Shown piece after piece: positions 1 to 13,396 of a DNA stretch of 64,000 nucleotides. The stretch is taken from assembly GCA_027574665.1 (NCBI GenBank), contig CM050656.1:8445501-8509500 (forward strand), in the 5' to 3' direction. Made by a program: the position numbers and the translations under genes. The notes under the pieces are model-generated. The model had not been told where the DNA came from. It did not search any database and saw only the letters and a list, made by a program, of their open reading frames with translations. Within the stretch, counting starts at the first letter, position 1. Every line of letters begins with the position of its first letter. This DNA comes from Rhynochetos jubatus. Lineage: Eukaryota; Chordata; Aves; Eurypygiformes; Rhynochetidae.

Positions 1-130
1 AACCTCAGTCTCACACCAAGGGGTTTCTAAGAATTCCAAATCTCTGAACATATTAAACATATCCAGAAGAGCAACCCAGCCCTAGCAATAAGCCTGCTCT
101 TACCAGTTTTGAACCTGTCATAGTGAAGAT

Positions 131-235
131 TATTGTATTGTATTGTATTTTATTTTATTTTATTTTATTTTATTTTATTTTATTTTATTTTATTTTATTT
201 TATTATTTTATTTTATTTTATTTTATTTTATTTTA
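131..235. repeat. TATTT pentanucleotide microsatellite
   Basis: About 105 bp of near-perfect 5-bp units. The first three units read TATTG, followed by about eighteen TATTT units with one slip near position 204 where a unit is shorter. The TATTG to TATTT transition at one edge suggests point change followed by expansion. Long pure runs like this are normally length-polymorphic. Confidence 0.97.
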
Positions 236-3200
236 AGCTCAGGAATCAGTAACTGAATATTAACTCATTGCATACGGAGGAGAGCAGTTCTTTCAGGAGA
301 AAGCCCCACCATAACCCCACTGAAAAGCAGGTATCTGAAAACCAGTGAGAATTGCAAAACATCCCCTTCCCTCTTCTTTTGATGAATTTCCCACTTATGT
401 TTCATATTACTTCCAAAATACCTGCATTTCAAAGCTGAAATTCACGAGAGCACTTGCATCACTGAAGCTTTTGTGTTTTCTGAAACTGAGCCTAAATTTG
501 AGACAGTTGCATAAATTGAAGGATATTTTTTAATTTTCATTTGACTTGTTCAACAGTTGAAATGGATTCCCATCTGAGCACTGCAGAAGATGCCATCTTC
601 AGTTTGTTCCCTGTAACAGACATCATTTGCAGAAGACACTTAGTAAGCCCATTTAGCAAAAAATGTATAATAAAAACATGATAGAAGAAATATTTTTTTT
701 AAAACTATTTTTCCACCTTTTGCATACAGCAATTCCTGAAAAGAATTAACTTTGACCAGTTAATCAGTACTAGCATTTATTACTCAAAATGTTATCCCTT
801 TTGATCTGACAGGCTTGGTTTGGATAATTTGTTAAAGATGACAAAAAGGCTCATATGCCTTTCATTCATTTTGACCTTTCTTAGTATTAGGAAATTAATT
901 TCAGAACTGAAACAAATGTATTACTGTTGTCATTTAAAAAAAAAAAGATGAATACCTTGCCTTCAAGCTGTTTCTTCATATTAATCCATCACACTGTAAC
1001 ATGATCGCTTTTTGACACATAACATCTTACCAAGATACTTTCGACATTCACACCAGCTCTTATTAAATACTGCACATAAATTTCCAAGTGCTGGAAGTTA
1101 TTGATAGAATAGGGTGAATAACAAAGTATACATACGGGAAACACATGGAGGGGAGGAGGGTTTTCTTTAGAGAAAAGTTTTATCAGGTCTGGACATGTGG
1201 TTTTATGATAGTCAAGGGTAAAAACAAGCAAATACAATTTTATTTCCCCTTGATAACATTTTATTTTGTAACTCACAAAGAAGGAATCAATAAATGCTTC
1301 CAATCAGTAGCATTCTTATTGAGAATTTTTAGGTTTTCTTTTAGTTGTGCTTAGTGGAAACAAGTTTTGATCCAGTCAGATTTCAATACCTGGAAATGCA
1401 TTTTCTTCTTCCTGTTGTAGCAACGGTTGTTTTCCCTTATTTCATTTTAATATTTACTACTGTTTACCCATAATTCCCACCACACTCTCCCCCTAAACTG
1501 CCTGTAGCTCTCAGAAACGTGTTGGTAGGTGCCTTACTGAGTAACATTCGTGAGCAATCCCTTTCATCCTTTTCAGTTATATATCAAAGCAAGCGTTTGA
1601 GCTATATGGACGAATTAAATGATGCACTACTCCAAGACATAAAGAACTACAGCCTAGCAAAGCACTGGTGGCTGTCAAGCACAGTCACTGAGGAATGTTA
1701 AATTGGAGTCACAGTTGTTAATGAGGGCTTAAGCCTAGCAGGGTTTGAAGTTCAGGTAGAATCTGAATAAACACTCAAATATTTGAATGCTTGTTCAAAA
1801 GAAGTGTTATTTACTCTTTGTATTGATATGTCTGTAACACTGGGCTTCCCAGGTTTGGAAACTTGAGTAAGGGTCGTGACGTAGGAAAGAATGAGAATCA
1901 CACTAAGGTATTGTTGAGATGCGTTTTTATCCAACACACTTAGCACGCGATGGGCTCTGGCTTTACAGTTACATTCATCATGTAACCGTGTTATTGCACC
2001 TCAGCAGCCTCTTTGATTTGGCAATTTCACCTTTCCAAGAAATCCACATAAGTAGATTTTAAATCTATGGTTCGTGGGTAGACTAGAGCAGAAGGGTCAC
2101 ATCAGCTGCATTTTAAATACCATGTGGATAAATGAATCAAGTATTACCACATCAGAACAGCAACACCTATTATTTTGCAAAGATGAGTTCAGCAAAGTGG
2201 CAGTTACGCGCCACGGACAGTTAGGTTAGTGCAGCTACCCACAGCTGCTGCTTTCCATTCTCACAGCTGAAATGGGAGGCAGGCTCCTGAAACTAAAGGA
2301 CACGTTTTGCTTCTCTGGCTGCTGCTCTTTTCTTGTATCATGAGATCAGCTAAAGAAAATGTTGAGAATGACTTTTAGGGGGCCCTGTGCGTGTATACAG
2401 CCTCGATAAAGGGAAGGAATTTGCCCAGGGGTGGAGCATCTGTTTGCACCCGGACATGACAGCACTGGTGGGAGGATGTCTGTGCCGGGCCATGTGTTTC
2501 AGCTCTCGTGATCACCACTGTCTCCCTGTTCCACCCCCCCACACCTCACCCCGTTTCCTAATAACTTGGTGTTGGACTTGAATCATGATGTTGCCTGTGG
2601 TCATGCAGATGACCTTGAATTCCAAATCCAGCGTCCTGGGAGTGGTATACTGAGATGTATATGGGAAGGGAAGACTTGTGTTATCCACTGGTCTCTGGCT
2701 GTTTGAAAACACGTCAAATAAAAGCAGTTATGGTACGGTTAAGGGGAAAAATGGGCCCTGTCCCACCCTTTCCATTCCTGTTACAGATAGTGAACAAGAC
2801 ACAGTGATTTCCCTTGGATGTCATTTGAAGGGCAAAGTTAACTTTTAAGAAATGAGAGAGAACTTTGAAAAGAAAAAATTAAATCAGAAAAAGCTTTGTG
2901 CAGGGGAAAGACATGATGTCTGCTAGGAAGGAAGGAAATTCCATGTGCCATACAGAGCTGATCTGTCCATGAGAATCAATCAAAAGCAAGTCTTGACCAA
3001 GTTATAGATCATTGCAGCCAGGAAGACATCTCCTGGCTGAGCATCTCTGTTTGCTGAGGACTGGGTTACCTCATAAATTTGATTTCTGGAATTAGAACTT
3101 ATTTTGAAGCATGAAACATAAGGGAGAGGAAATATCTGAATAAATGTATCGGTGACTGAAAACTACAATTCTCCCCACACATACACACTTTAGATTTCTT

Positions 3201-3236
3201 TTGTTGGGCTTAGAGGAGTTGAAACCATTATTTTTT

Positions 3237-3264
3237 GAAGTTTTGTTTTGCTTTGCTTTGCTTT
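3237..3264. repeat. Short TTTGC pentanucleotide repeat
   Basis: Three to four imperfect tandem copies of a TTTGC-like unit in a T-rich context. It is a minor low-complexity tract with no other visible role. Confidence 0.7.
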
Positions 3265-6200
3265 AAAATACCCTTTCTGGGGTATGAGCAAGCATGAGAA
3301 AATTGCGGTACAAAAATAGGGGAAATTTAGAAACTCTAAGGATGGACTGAAAAGCTGAAAAAACGCTGGTGATAGCTGAAAGCACCATCTCAACCGAAAA
3401 TATAGCATCACATACATAATACTAGAATACCTTGTCAGGGCTTTTTTATTAGTAGTAGTATTATCCTGAATATATTTACTGAATTAGCTAAGTGGAATAA
3501 CTTAGATTTTAGAGATTTTCTGTCTCTCTTCTCACCTCACTGAAATTATGTGCAAATACCCATGCTTTGGCTAATAATTCAGCAGAAACTCTGAATGCAT
3601 ATATTGTTGAAAATGTTGCTGGTGGTTTGCTATGTATCAGTAAGACTGAATGAACTGAGCTCTGCGTACTTTCTGGAAGATAATGTCAGTGTGAGGTGTG
3701 GGAACACACTGTCTTCCGAAACTAGACCCCATCTGATCTTCAATCACATCACCACAATCAGGGGACACGCTTGTGAAATGCAGATAATTGTGAGTCACCT
3801 GTACTGGCTTTCTGGAAGATTTGTCATTTCTGTAGCAACTTGGAAGACAGAGATGGGAATGATCTGTTAGATTAGCTGGTCCACCCCCACAGCCAGCCAC
3901 ATTGTTTCTTACCCACTGTGTTTTTAACTTAGAACAGAGCAAAGTGGTTTTTTATCTTCTTTACTGTTTTGAAGAAATCTACTACCACACTGAGGTTGCA
4001 TTTACTCAAATCATACAGTGATCACAAGGGGACTACTCTGTGCAGGATGTAGAACACTGTACTACATACCTGAAAATGGCCATGTTAAAGCAATATTGGG
4101 AGAGTTCTGGTCCCAGGGTTTTTTGTTCTTTGTAAAGCTTGCGACATGCATACTTTAGTTTTTATTAAAATGAATTCTCTGTGCGATATTTATCTCAAAC
4201 ACAGTTTAAGGATCTATCGGGGGGAGGAGGGGTAAGAACAGAAAAATACATTTTTGCACAAAGCACTCCCTTCTAGTCAAAAAGTTTAGTTTTGTCCTGA
4301 AAAATTGTGCTTTGTCATAGTCCTTTTTCAGCTGGAAAGGCCCAGGCAGTATTGCTTTGGCCAGCTGCACTCTTTTCTCTTGGAGGATATAGGCTGCTTG
4401 CACCTACTCCGTCTGTGAGAGGCAGAATTCCAGTTGGTTCCAGTAAAAATGTGATGAATATCCTGTTTTCTGCTAGGCTTATCGTGTGGGTAGGCAGAGG
4501 CACTTTTATATTGTTGGAAGCCGCTAAAATGTCAGCTGGGCTTGACTCCCCATCCAGCTGGCTGGTGAGCCACCGATTCAGTGAGTCAGAATAATGAGCT
4601 GATGGAGAAAAATGATTGATTTTGCAATGTGATCGGTGTGCTGCTGAATTCCATGAAAAGCATGTGATCATTACATCCGGTGGCTTGATTTTATGGATCA
4701 CTATGCCATTTCTTGGGATCTCCGTTTTCTCCCATCATCACTGAGATACTAAAGAATGTTCCATAGTTTCTTTTCAGGAAGGCAATCACGTTTAAGCTCA
4801 GCAAAACAAGCTGTTCCCTTTCTCGTGCCACAGATCCATAGTGGTAGAGAGTAAGTGGGGGATCGAATTGAAATGAATATTTTTCTTATGAAATCTTTAC
4901 AGGACATTCACAGTTTTTGGAGGCTTTTTGATTTAAGGAATGGAAAAGGATGATGGCTGTCAGGTATCAGGAAAGAGTTTGTTGGCAGGGAGAAGTAAAG
5001 CTGGTAGAAGATACCTGCAAGTCAAACAAACCAGTTGAGTCCAGTTCAGCAGACAAATCCCATCTCTTTAACCTGTGCTTACGGTTGGTACTTGCTGCAC
5101 CCACGGAGTGGATGAAGAAATGGGAGTAACATAAGGACCTCTCATATTCTAGGTAAGGAAGGACAGGTGGGCCAACTGCAGACATGCCTCTGGCAGGGGT
5201 TGAGGCACCTTTCCCTCCTTACCCTGAATATCAGCGGTCCCTGTGCTCCTGGTGGCACTGCAGGTGGGTAATGGGGGATAAGGAGCAGCTGCTGTCTTTA
5301 AGAGAGTCTGAAATCTGCTCTCTGCAGCTCTTATGAGGGAACTGCCTGAGCTTTTAATTTGTTTTTATCATGGCCTTTTCATCCAGCTCCACTCAAGGAC
5401 TCTGTGTGTGTGTGTTACTCCTTGAGGTTTCTTGGACAGGGTCTGTGAATCTCTTCCCGTTGCCTCCTTAAATCACTTCTGAGTATCCTGGAGAGGGAGA
5501 ACGTGTCTCAGCCCCAAAAATAATATCCTTCCTGCTCCTTCCCCAGCAGCAAAAAGATGGAGAGGGTTGAGGTTGGAGTGTGGACCCTTGCTCAGACCCT
5601 CGTCTTGCCCTATAGAAATAAGAGATATCGTTTAATTATTTCCTCAGCTACACACATATCCTTCATGCAGGTGGTTTCTGTACTTGAACTGATCAGGCAG
5701 CTGCAATTTTTAGCCCCACCCCCAGCCACCAAAAATGCTAAGTGTTCATTTACAACATCTGTACAGTGACTTTCGTTTTCCCTTGATCCTGGTTCTCGCT
5801 GCCATCTTCCTAACAAGGGAGTTGTTACCCAAAGACTTGTTATCCCTCTCTCTGCTGACGACTTGCCTGACAGCTCTGTCTGTATGTAAATTAACTTTTT
5901 TTTTCTGTGTTTTATTTTTTATCTAGAGGCATCTCAGTTTTGGCAGTCTCATCAAAAAAGCATATTCTGCTTTAAATTACTCCCAGTACTCCAAAATGCC
6001 TCCCACACCACACTTAAAAATCATTCTTTCTTCTTCTGATTGGGAATTTCAGCAACACTTAAGTCTTAAAATAAATGTCTTGTTTGTGGTTGGATGCTTC
6101 CCCCATGCGACATCTTTTGTTATCAATATCTGTGCATCTGTTTGTTTAATTATTTGATCTCCTGCATGAAACTGAAAGGCATAATTTTTTTAGAAGCTTG

Positions 6201-9200
6201 TGTGAGCCAATCAAAGACAATCTTCTCATTCTGGGGTCACGGCAGCTTTCATTCCTTCGCCTTTTGGGCAGCAGTCCAATGTCAGTCACTTATCATAAAT
6301 AATCAGTTTCATCAGGTTAGTGCAGAGATTCAGCCAATTGCAGACACACAGAGGGTAAATCTGGCCTTAACTCTAGGCTGAAAGTGGCCTTTCAAAACTA
6401 ATTTGGGGATTTACTAAACGACAGACAGGCTCTCCTTGTGTGCTGAGTTGCCTGCTCCTTGTTGTTGCTGGTTGGGTGTTTTTTTTTAATTGCCTAGTTA
6501 ATATAATCTGACACACTTGTAATGGCCCGCTGGTGAGTTCAATAGGGTAGTCGTTTTCATCAGGTGCTGGTAATGGGGTAAAGGAGCTTGGTTTAAAACC
6601 TGTTAAAGATGCAGTAATCTTTTTTAAGAGCTTGCTGTTAGCAGCTCTTCTGGAGCTTGTACTAAAGGATATTAATGTCAGGAGTTGCTACCAGAGGCTC
6701 AAGCTGAGTTCTGCGTGCTCTTGTGTACATTTGGTAAGTAGGAAATTGGCAGCCCTTGAGACAAATCCTGGAGGGGGGCTTTGAGATGAGGAATTCGCAG
6801 CTGAGTCTGGGGCAGAATAAACTGCACTCCAGGAGGAAAGCTCTGTGGAGTGTTGTAGAAACACCACGGGCTTAGTGTGTGAAGCCCGGGTCCCAGTCGG
6901 AGAGCAGGGACAGACGCGTGCCGGGCTATATCTCTAACGGGAGGGGTGGTTCAGGGAAGAAAATCTTCATTTTTAGAGAGAGGTGAGGGAACCACTAGAT
7001 AGCCGTAGGCTGTATGTTTGGGAGGCTGGGTAGGAACCAAGCGTACTGCGTCCTCCTGAGCCCGAGTGGAGTATGGTGTCCTGTGCCGCAACCGTTTAAA
7101 GCGCTGAAACATGCACTGATTCCCCTGATGGGGTACAATCAATTTAAACATTACTGTCAAGAAATGACTGCTTTCAAATACCCCAAGTGCCCCAGTCCTC
7201 ACTCTTGGCTCTGCTTCTCATCAGGGAGGAGCTTGTAATGATGGGGTGAAAACGATGAAGTCCTGGTGGAAAGGATGGATTTTTTTTAGGCTACAGTTTC
7301 TTGCTGAATTATGTTGCTTCTTCCAAGGCATTAGACAAACTGTTAGATTTGAGGAAGTTTCGCATTTGTACACACTCTTCTTTTCCTGCTCTGGATTTTA
7401 CCTTAATCCATGCTGTGGTTTTGCTCAAGAAATGTAAGCTTGTGTTGAGATTTCTTCTGCTTGACAGTCCTGTTTTGGAGTGAGAACCTGAAATAATTCT
7501 GCCTTGCCCCTTGCTGTGAACCTCCGTTCTCGTGTACCTGAAGGGAGGTGAATGCAGCTAGCTGTCAGCCCTTCTTTGCCTTTGCAAACAGGGATGGATC
7601 AAAGCTGTGGGTTAATTGCATTTCAAAATATTTATAGTTTGGGTACAGGCTGCTACCTGAACTCTGAAGCACAAGCTCACTTCTAATGGCAAACCACCCC
7701 AGCTTTATTGAGGTGGTCAGTGTTATTTCATCAGAGCCTTTTGATTTTCATGGTTTCTTGGCACACGTATTAGTAACTGAACTACCGCCTGTGCTCTCTG
7801 ACCCGTGCAGTGCCTTTGTTACACAGCCTCTACTTTTTCTGCCTGAGGGTCTTTGATTGACATCATGAGCTAAGGGACCCGTAGCATGAAGCATGATGTG
7901 GAGTTTAGCCCTCTGTATTTTCATTGCAGTTGGACCACACATACTGCACATGAAGTTTTATCCCCATAACAACCTTGGGGGAAGAAAAAAAAAACCAAAA
8001 CAACTGAAAAAAGAAAGTCAGGACTAGCTTCCAAATAGTAAAAGGAGAGAGGACGTTTGAACTGGCTGTTTCATTAGTTTTTCCGCACTGGTGTGAGTGT
8101 CTGCCTGCCATGTCCAGTCACCCCGCTGTCACGGCAACAGGCACGCGGCAAAGAGCACCAAAGCAATTCCAAAGGTGATGTTTTCATTTTGCAAGGGGTC
8201 TGGGCCGTGGGGAACCCCTGAAGATGCTTGCGCACACAGCGAGCTGTAGGACTGCCCCATCTGTTCTGGGACAGGCGAGGTCTAAGGACAAAGATACCAA
8301 TTTTCCTTGGTATTCAGAGCGTGTTGCTTTCCTCCTCTGTTTTGCACTGTGGCTGAGATGGGAAAGCCTTGCTTATGCCCTCGTATCACATTGCTATCCC
8401 TTTATTTTCTTTGTGATCACCGCTGGAAATTTTGTCCGATTAGGAGAAACTTTTACCTCTATTAAGCCCCCGAATCTCCATCAAGCGTCTGATAGACTGG
8501 GCCCTAACGGCAGCCGCTTTACTTCTTTTCAGGCACCATCCATCAGGCTGACAGTGACTGCCGATGGGCCAGTCATATTGTCTATATTTCATACACAAAC
8601 ATCAGGCCTGCTGACAGCACTTTGCACACTCGGAAATTGCTTTTGCTGTGAGCTGAATTTCAACTAGAGCTTTTTTGCTGGCTCCATCTCTCAGTGTTTA
8701 TGACCCTCAGGAGCAGAGGAACTGCTGTGAATAGATAATGCTGAAAGCACTCTTGTAGCACAGAAGGTTTCATGTCTGAAGTATTTAATGTTTACAGCAA
8801 ATTTGGTGTTTGTTAATTTGCATTTTTATTCTTTCCTTAAAGAACTGTCACCTTATTCTTCTGCTTGTCCTTTGTACAGACGTGTGGCAATTTGTGCTGG
8901 GGGGACAGTGCTGATGGGGTGGGGGAAAGAGGAGAGGAGGTGTTAAGGGGTGGGAAGAAGGCTGGGTAGAGTTACAAAATGCTCTATGGCTTAGGCAGGA
9001 ATTCTGAATAATGCTGCTTTGGAGTATGGGGAAAGAAAGGCTTCCAAGCAGCATAAAGCTACCTCTTTCCTCTAAGTCAGAATATTTTGATAGATAACCC
9101 ATCATCAGCTTAAAAATCCAATACATTAGCATATAGGAAAAATACTGTAATCTGGAAGAAATCGTACATGCTCATCCTTTCCTCTTGGAGAGCAGACAGA

Positions 9201-10754
9201 CTATTTTCCTTACTGGAAAAGACAGGTCCCTGCTAATAATATACCCCTCCCAGCAGCTGAATTGTAGTTCTTGTTGGTATAGCAATACTTCTGCTGGAGT
9301 GTATTCTTATGTTTGCACGTATATGTGGGTTTGCACTTGCACTGGTACACAAGGGACCGTGTGTTTGTGGGTAGGCCTGAGACTTTATACCACGTGCATG
9401 TATTTACAGGAAGAAATGTGTTTGTGTTTACCTCTGTACTGTATTCCAGCTATCCTTGAGAAAGTGTGTGCCTGGGAATCACTCAGGAACTGAACAGCGG
9501 ATGCAGAGGAAATAAAGATGGTTGTTTAGAAAGTTGTGCAGCAGTTTAGGATGAACTATGGAGGTCACATAGATTAACCTACCCCTACCAAATGTTCTCC
9601 AGGCAAGCAGAGTGCTCTGGCTGGCCAGGCAGTTTTATAAGGACTGTAAAGAATGTACAGAGACATATCCCTGTAAAACCTGAAAGCTCAATAAGGCATC
9701 AAGTTCAGGAAAAGAACAGCCATTTCTTGGGAAAATGTAATGCTAAGTGTCCCGAAATTAAACTCCAAACCAGTATATTTTGATGTGCATCTAGCGTAAC
9801 CTATGTTCAAGTAGCGTTAAAGAGAAATTGTAAAAATCCCATGTTAATAGGAAAAAAAAAAATCCTCACACTTTTCCTCTGGTATGAGGAAAAGCCTATT
9901 ATATGTAGTTGAAACAGAAAGATTTCTGAAGTGTTATTTATTCTTTCAGTTATCCTAATGTTTTGGGTTGGTGGTTTTTTCCTTCCCCTTGGGTCATTTT
10001 TTTCAGCTTGGAAAGAGCTGGACACTTGACTACTTGGTGTGTCTGCATATGTGTGGTAGATTTTATTGTCATGCTCTAGCTTAGTGATCTTCTGTTTGGG
10101 TTGCAAACTATAAAGGGTAACATTTAATCTCTGTGTTCTTTTTTGCCAGCCCTGACTGACATTTGTGTTAGTGATTTTTGTTGGTGTGGGTTTTTTTTTT
10201 TTTCCCCTACCCTTCTACACTTTGATTTTTAAATGGAAACTGAATGTTGTGCCTATAACTTCCTGACAGGGTTAAAGAATGACACTTTTATTTCAAAAAT
10301 AATTTGGATGTATGGAAACTGTGGGGCAAAACTGATTTTCAAGAGACAGTATTTTATTGATGATATATTGCATGACCTTTTGCATCCTTGTTGTTGCGAT
10401 ATGGGAATAGAAGGAGTATTTCTTGCAGTCACTTAACCTGAGGTACGAAACATTATATACGAAGTAAAGGTGGTTTCTTAAGTAAACATCACCTTTTCAA
10501 GTAACAGGTTATATGGATGTTCCTATTACAGTAATTCTCTTGGTTCCATCCTGAAGAAGAACAAAAAGGAGTTGGTTTCAGGTCTTTGAAATCACAGGGT
10601 ATTTGTAGTACAGCGCTTCCTGGGAGCTCCTGTTCTAATCAACATCCTGTTGAATTTGCGCTACTGTACACTATGAGAAAGTGTCTTCAACGTGGAGGTG
10701 GTGATTTATAATGGGGACTGCAGAATGCCAGTCTGTCTGATCTTCATAAGAGTG

Positions 10755-10820
10755 AGAGCAGAGAGGAACTGAATGACTTTCTGAAGGTCAAATGCAAAGC
10801 CCGTGTCAGAACTGAGAAAT
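10755..10820 (-). repeat. MIR/L2-type ancient repeat relic
   Basis: The text reads like a decayed antisense MIR core: a GAACTGAATGACTTTCTGAAGG stretch (10767-10788) corresponds to the usual antisense 'aactgag...gacttgcccaagg' block, followed by a 'gcaaagcc..gtgtcagaactgag' segment that fits the 'agtggcagagctggga' part. The identification is by eye against the remembered family consensus; decay is heavy, so the boundaries are approximate. Confidence 0.5.
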
Positions 10821-11490
10821 CAATGCACATCTCATTTGATGATATGGAGGCTTCCTGCCCCTTCGATTTCTGCTGGCTTGGGAACAGTGGAGCCAGGGCC
10901 TCCTGAAGCTAGCATTGTAGTAGGAGTATTACAAAACAACAGTCTTCAATGTGTGATTAATGAGCACAGTGACTTGGGAACCAACCACAGAAATCCACCA
11001 AACATTAGAGTACTGAGAGTTATGCTCCCAGGTAGCTGACACTGCATCCTTATCTCCAGTCAAGGGGAACAGAGCTAAAATTAGGAGTTCAAATCAGAAT
11101 ACTTCCTTATATCTCTACCCCAAAATGAAGGAAGCAAGGTTCACAGTGTAAAAGTTCAGAAAACAGTAAGGATGTGTAATAGTTTCCCTGAAAACCAGCT
11201 TCTTTCTGTCTCCTTTTTCCACATTCATTAGTGGTAAAGCTGGACTCAGCTGTGAAGACTTCCTGGTATCCCAAGTTAAGTACTTATCCAGAAGAAGTAG
11301 GAGAGAAGGATTAGCAGCCTTCCATCTCCGTGTAGTTTTTGCAGTTACAATCTCCACCTTCGCTCTACAGGGTCTAAGATAAAAAAGATTTTGGTTCAGT
11401 ACCTGGAGCCTCTACCTACCGCTTCAAAGCAAGTAAGAGCAGCAGCATAATGGACAGAAATTGAAAGTGTTGTTTGACTTTTTCTAACAT

Positions 11491-11612
11491 CCTGCATGAC
11501 CTTGAGCAAGTTGTTTTACCTCTGGGATTCAGTTTGCCAGGCTGCAATGTGACACCAATAACTTTAAGTTAATTGGTGAGGTGTTTTAAGACCTGCTAAA
11601 GATTAAAAGTGC
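11491..11612 (+). repeat. MIR-type SINE relic, sense orientation
   Basis: A sense MIR core is recognisable: a 'gcatgaccttgagcaagtt' segment (11494-11512), then 'ttacctctgggattcagttt', matching the classical 'tgtgaccttgggcaagtcacttaacctct..cctcagttt' order, followed by a degraded 'gaggtgttttaag...gattaaaagtgcc' tail that fits the 'gttgtgaggattaaatgag' region. Order and spacing of three blocks agree with the family, which makes this the clearest MIR in the window. Not verified by alignment. Confidence 0.6.
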
Positions 11613-12686
11613 CATAGGGAGCACAGGCATATTGAACAGGAGCCACAGTTATCTGTGATGCTTATTGAGACTTGTTCCATTAGGAACACGGTGGTGGTGG
11701 CGGCTGTAGCACATGAAACAGTAGATTAATAGATTGGGAATCTATCGTGGGACCATCTCTGAGATTTCACTACAGGAAATTTGACAGTGTTCCTGAGCTT
11801 TACCTAGCTGCAGTGTGAAGGAAGAGGGAGGATGCACAGCTGTTGCACAATGTGAGTTACGATGGGCTTGACTGAGGAAGAGAAAGAAGGCAACCACTTA
11901 ACTCTTCACTCTGATAAATCTGCACACAGCTGTTAGAATATAAACAGTTGTGGAGCAGGGAAAGAAGTGCTTGATGATGATTTTTATCAACTGCCAAGCT
12001 CCTCATAGAGCAATAGGTGGCTTTTGGGAATCATGGGGACTTTCAGAAGTGACTATCTACCATACCTAGGCAGCATGATAGTCTAAGGCAGTAAGGTATC
12101 CTCCAGATCCCCTTTGATGTAGAGGATGTGTAGCAGGCTCCAGCTTGACAGGGAATCTCATTAGATATTGCTGGAAGGAAGTGACACAGTCGAGAAGCTA
12201 CTCAACCTCACTCCTTTCACTCTTACGTTAGCCATGGAGGAACAGTTTTCTCTTGTTGTTTTGTGATCCTTAGAGATGAGCTGATGATCGTAACCTTTTT
12301 GTCTCTGAACAAGAGAATATATACGTGTCTGAAATACCAGGAAGACCCACAGAAGCTGTGTTCTGTTTAGGAACACTGGAAGATCATTTCTCCCTTTCCC
12401 CTCCACACATGTATGTGTGCATACAGTTAATCTTTAACATTAAAAATAGCATTTAATTCTCCTGAGAAACTTTCAGTGATCCTTTGAGGTCAGTCACTGA
12501 AACACTTCCACTTTAGTTTCATAATTGCTAATCAGCTGAGATTGCTTAGCAAATACACATGGGAAACTTATTTTTCTCTGTAGATAAAAAATAAGAATTT
12601 ATTTCCATGTCAAAGGGTAAGTAAATTTTGCCACATAATTACTAATCTTTGTATATTCTTGATGATTCTACAATAAATGGCAGTAA

Positions 12687-12701
12687 GTTTTTTTTTTTTT
12701 T
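12687..12701. repeat. Poly(T) tract
   Basis: A run of about fifteen T followed by C and more T. Minor homopolymer in intronic DNA. Confidence 0.85.
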
Positions 12702-13101
12702 TCTTTTTATGGAAGGGAGATCTAAAAGGTGTGTAATTCCCATGATTTGTTCCCCTAGAGCATTCCTGATTATTGATACATTCTGTCAGTTAAGATTTAC
12801 ATCATTGATTGGTGTGATTTAGAGTGTCATGGTTTCACATTCTTCCAGCCTTTCTAGCAAAACAAGCAATTTAAAGTCATTGCATGTGATACAAGATTTC
12901 AAAGCAGTAATTCAGCTGCAGTGTTGTGTTTGATCCAGCGTTTACTGCCTACCTGCTATAATAACTGGCAGTTTATAAACTTAGAGATTAAAATGATGAG
13001 AGCTTTAGAAACTCATATAACAATAATGAAGTAGTGTGGGAATGCCTGTGATTTTTATTCTGCAGTTTTCCTTGGCATGCACAGTTATTGAGCAGATACT
13101 G

Positions 13102-13106
13102 GGGAT
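13102..13106. repeat. Left target site duplication of the solo LTR (GGGAT)
   Basis: Identical GGGAT pentamers lie directly against both ends of the LTR at 13102-13106 and 13392-13396. Five base pairs is the size expected for ERVL-class integration. Confidence 0.85.
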
Positions 13107-13391
13107 TGATGTGGTTTAGCCCCTGTCAGCAGCCAAGTACCAAATATCCCTTTGGTCAGTTTGGGTCAGCTGTCCAGGCTGTATCCCCTCCCAGCTTCTT
13201 GTAGAGAAAAAGCTGATACACAGGGACAGTATCGGAAAGTAAAAAAAGTCCTTGACTTGATACAAACATTCCTTAGTAACTGCTAAAAACAATAGTGTGT
13301 TATCAGTGGTATTCTCAGCACAAATCCAAAACACAGCCTTGTACTAGCTACTCTGAGGAAAATTAACTCTATCCCAACTAAAACCAGCACA
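13107..13391. mobile_element. ERV solo LTR, avian ERVL-like, with 5-bp target duplication
   Basis: The element is 285 bp, begins TGATGTGGTTT and ends CCAGCACA, so it has the TG...CA termini of a retroviral LTR. It is flanked on both sides by the direct repeat GGGAT (13102-13106 and 13392-13396), a 5-bp target site duplication. Its internal text (a 'ccctttggtcagtttgggtc' segment near 13149-13168, then a 'cagcacaaatccaaaaca' segment near 13317-13334 and the terminal 'aaaaccagcaca') matches an LTR family I know to be widespread in birds. No internal gag, pol or env sequence is next to it, so it is a solo LTR left by recombination. It appears shorter than full-length family members, consistent with an internal deletion. 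Family name and strand cannot be settled without a repeat library. Confidence 0.85.
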
Positions 13392-13396
13392 GGGAT
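13392..13396. repeat. Right target site duplication of the solo LTR (GGGAT)
   Basis: This is the direct copy of 13102-13106, immediately after the LTR's terminal CA. It supports a single insertion event with no later rearrangement at the edges. Confidence 0.85.
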
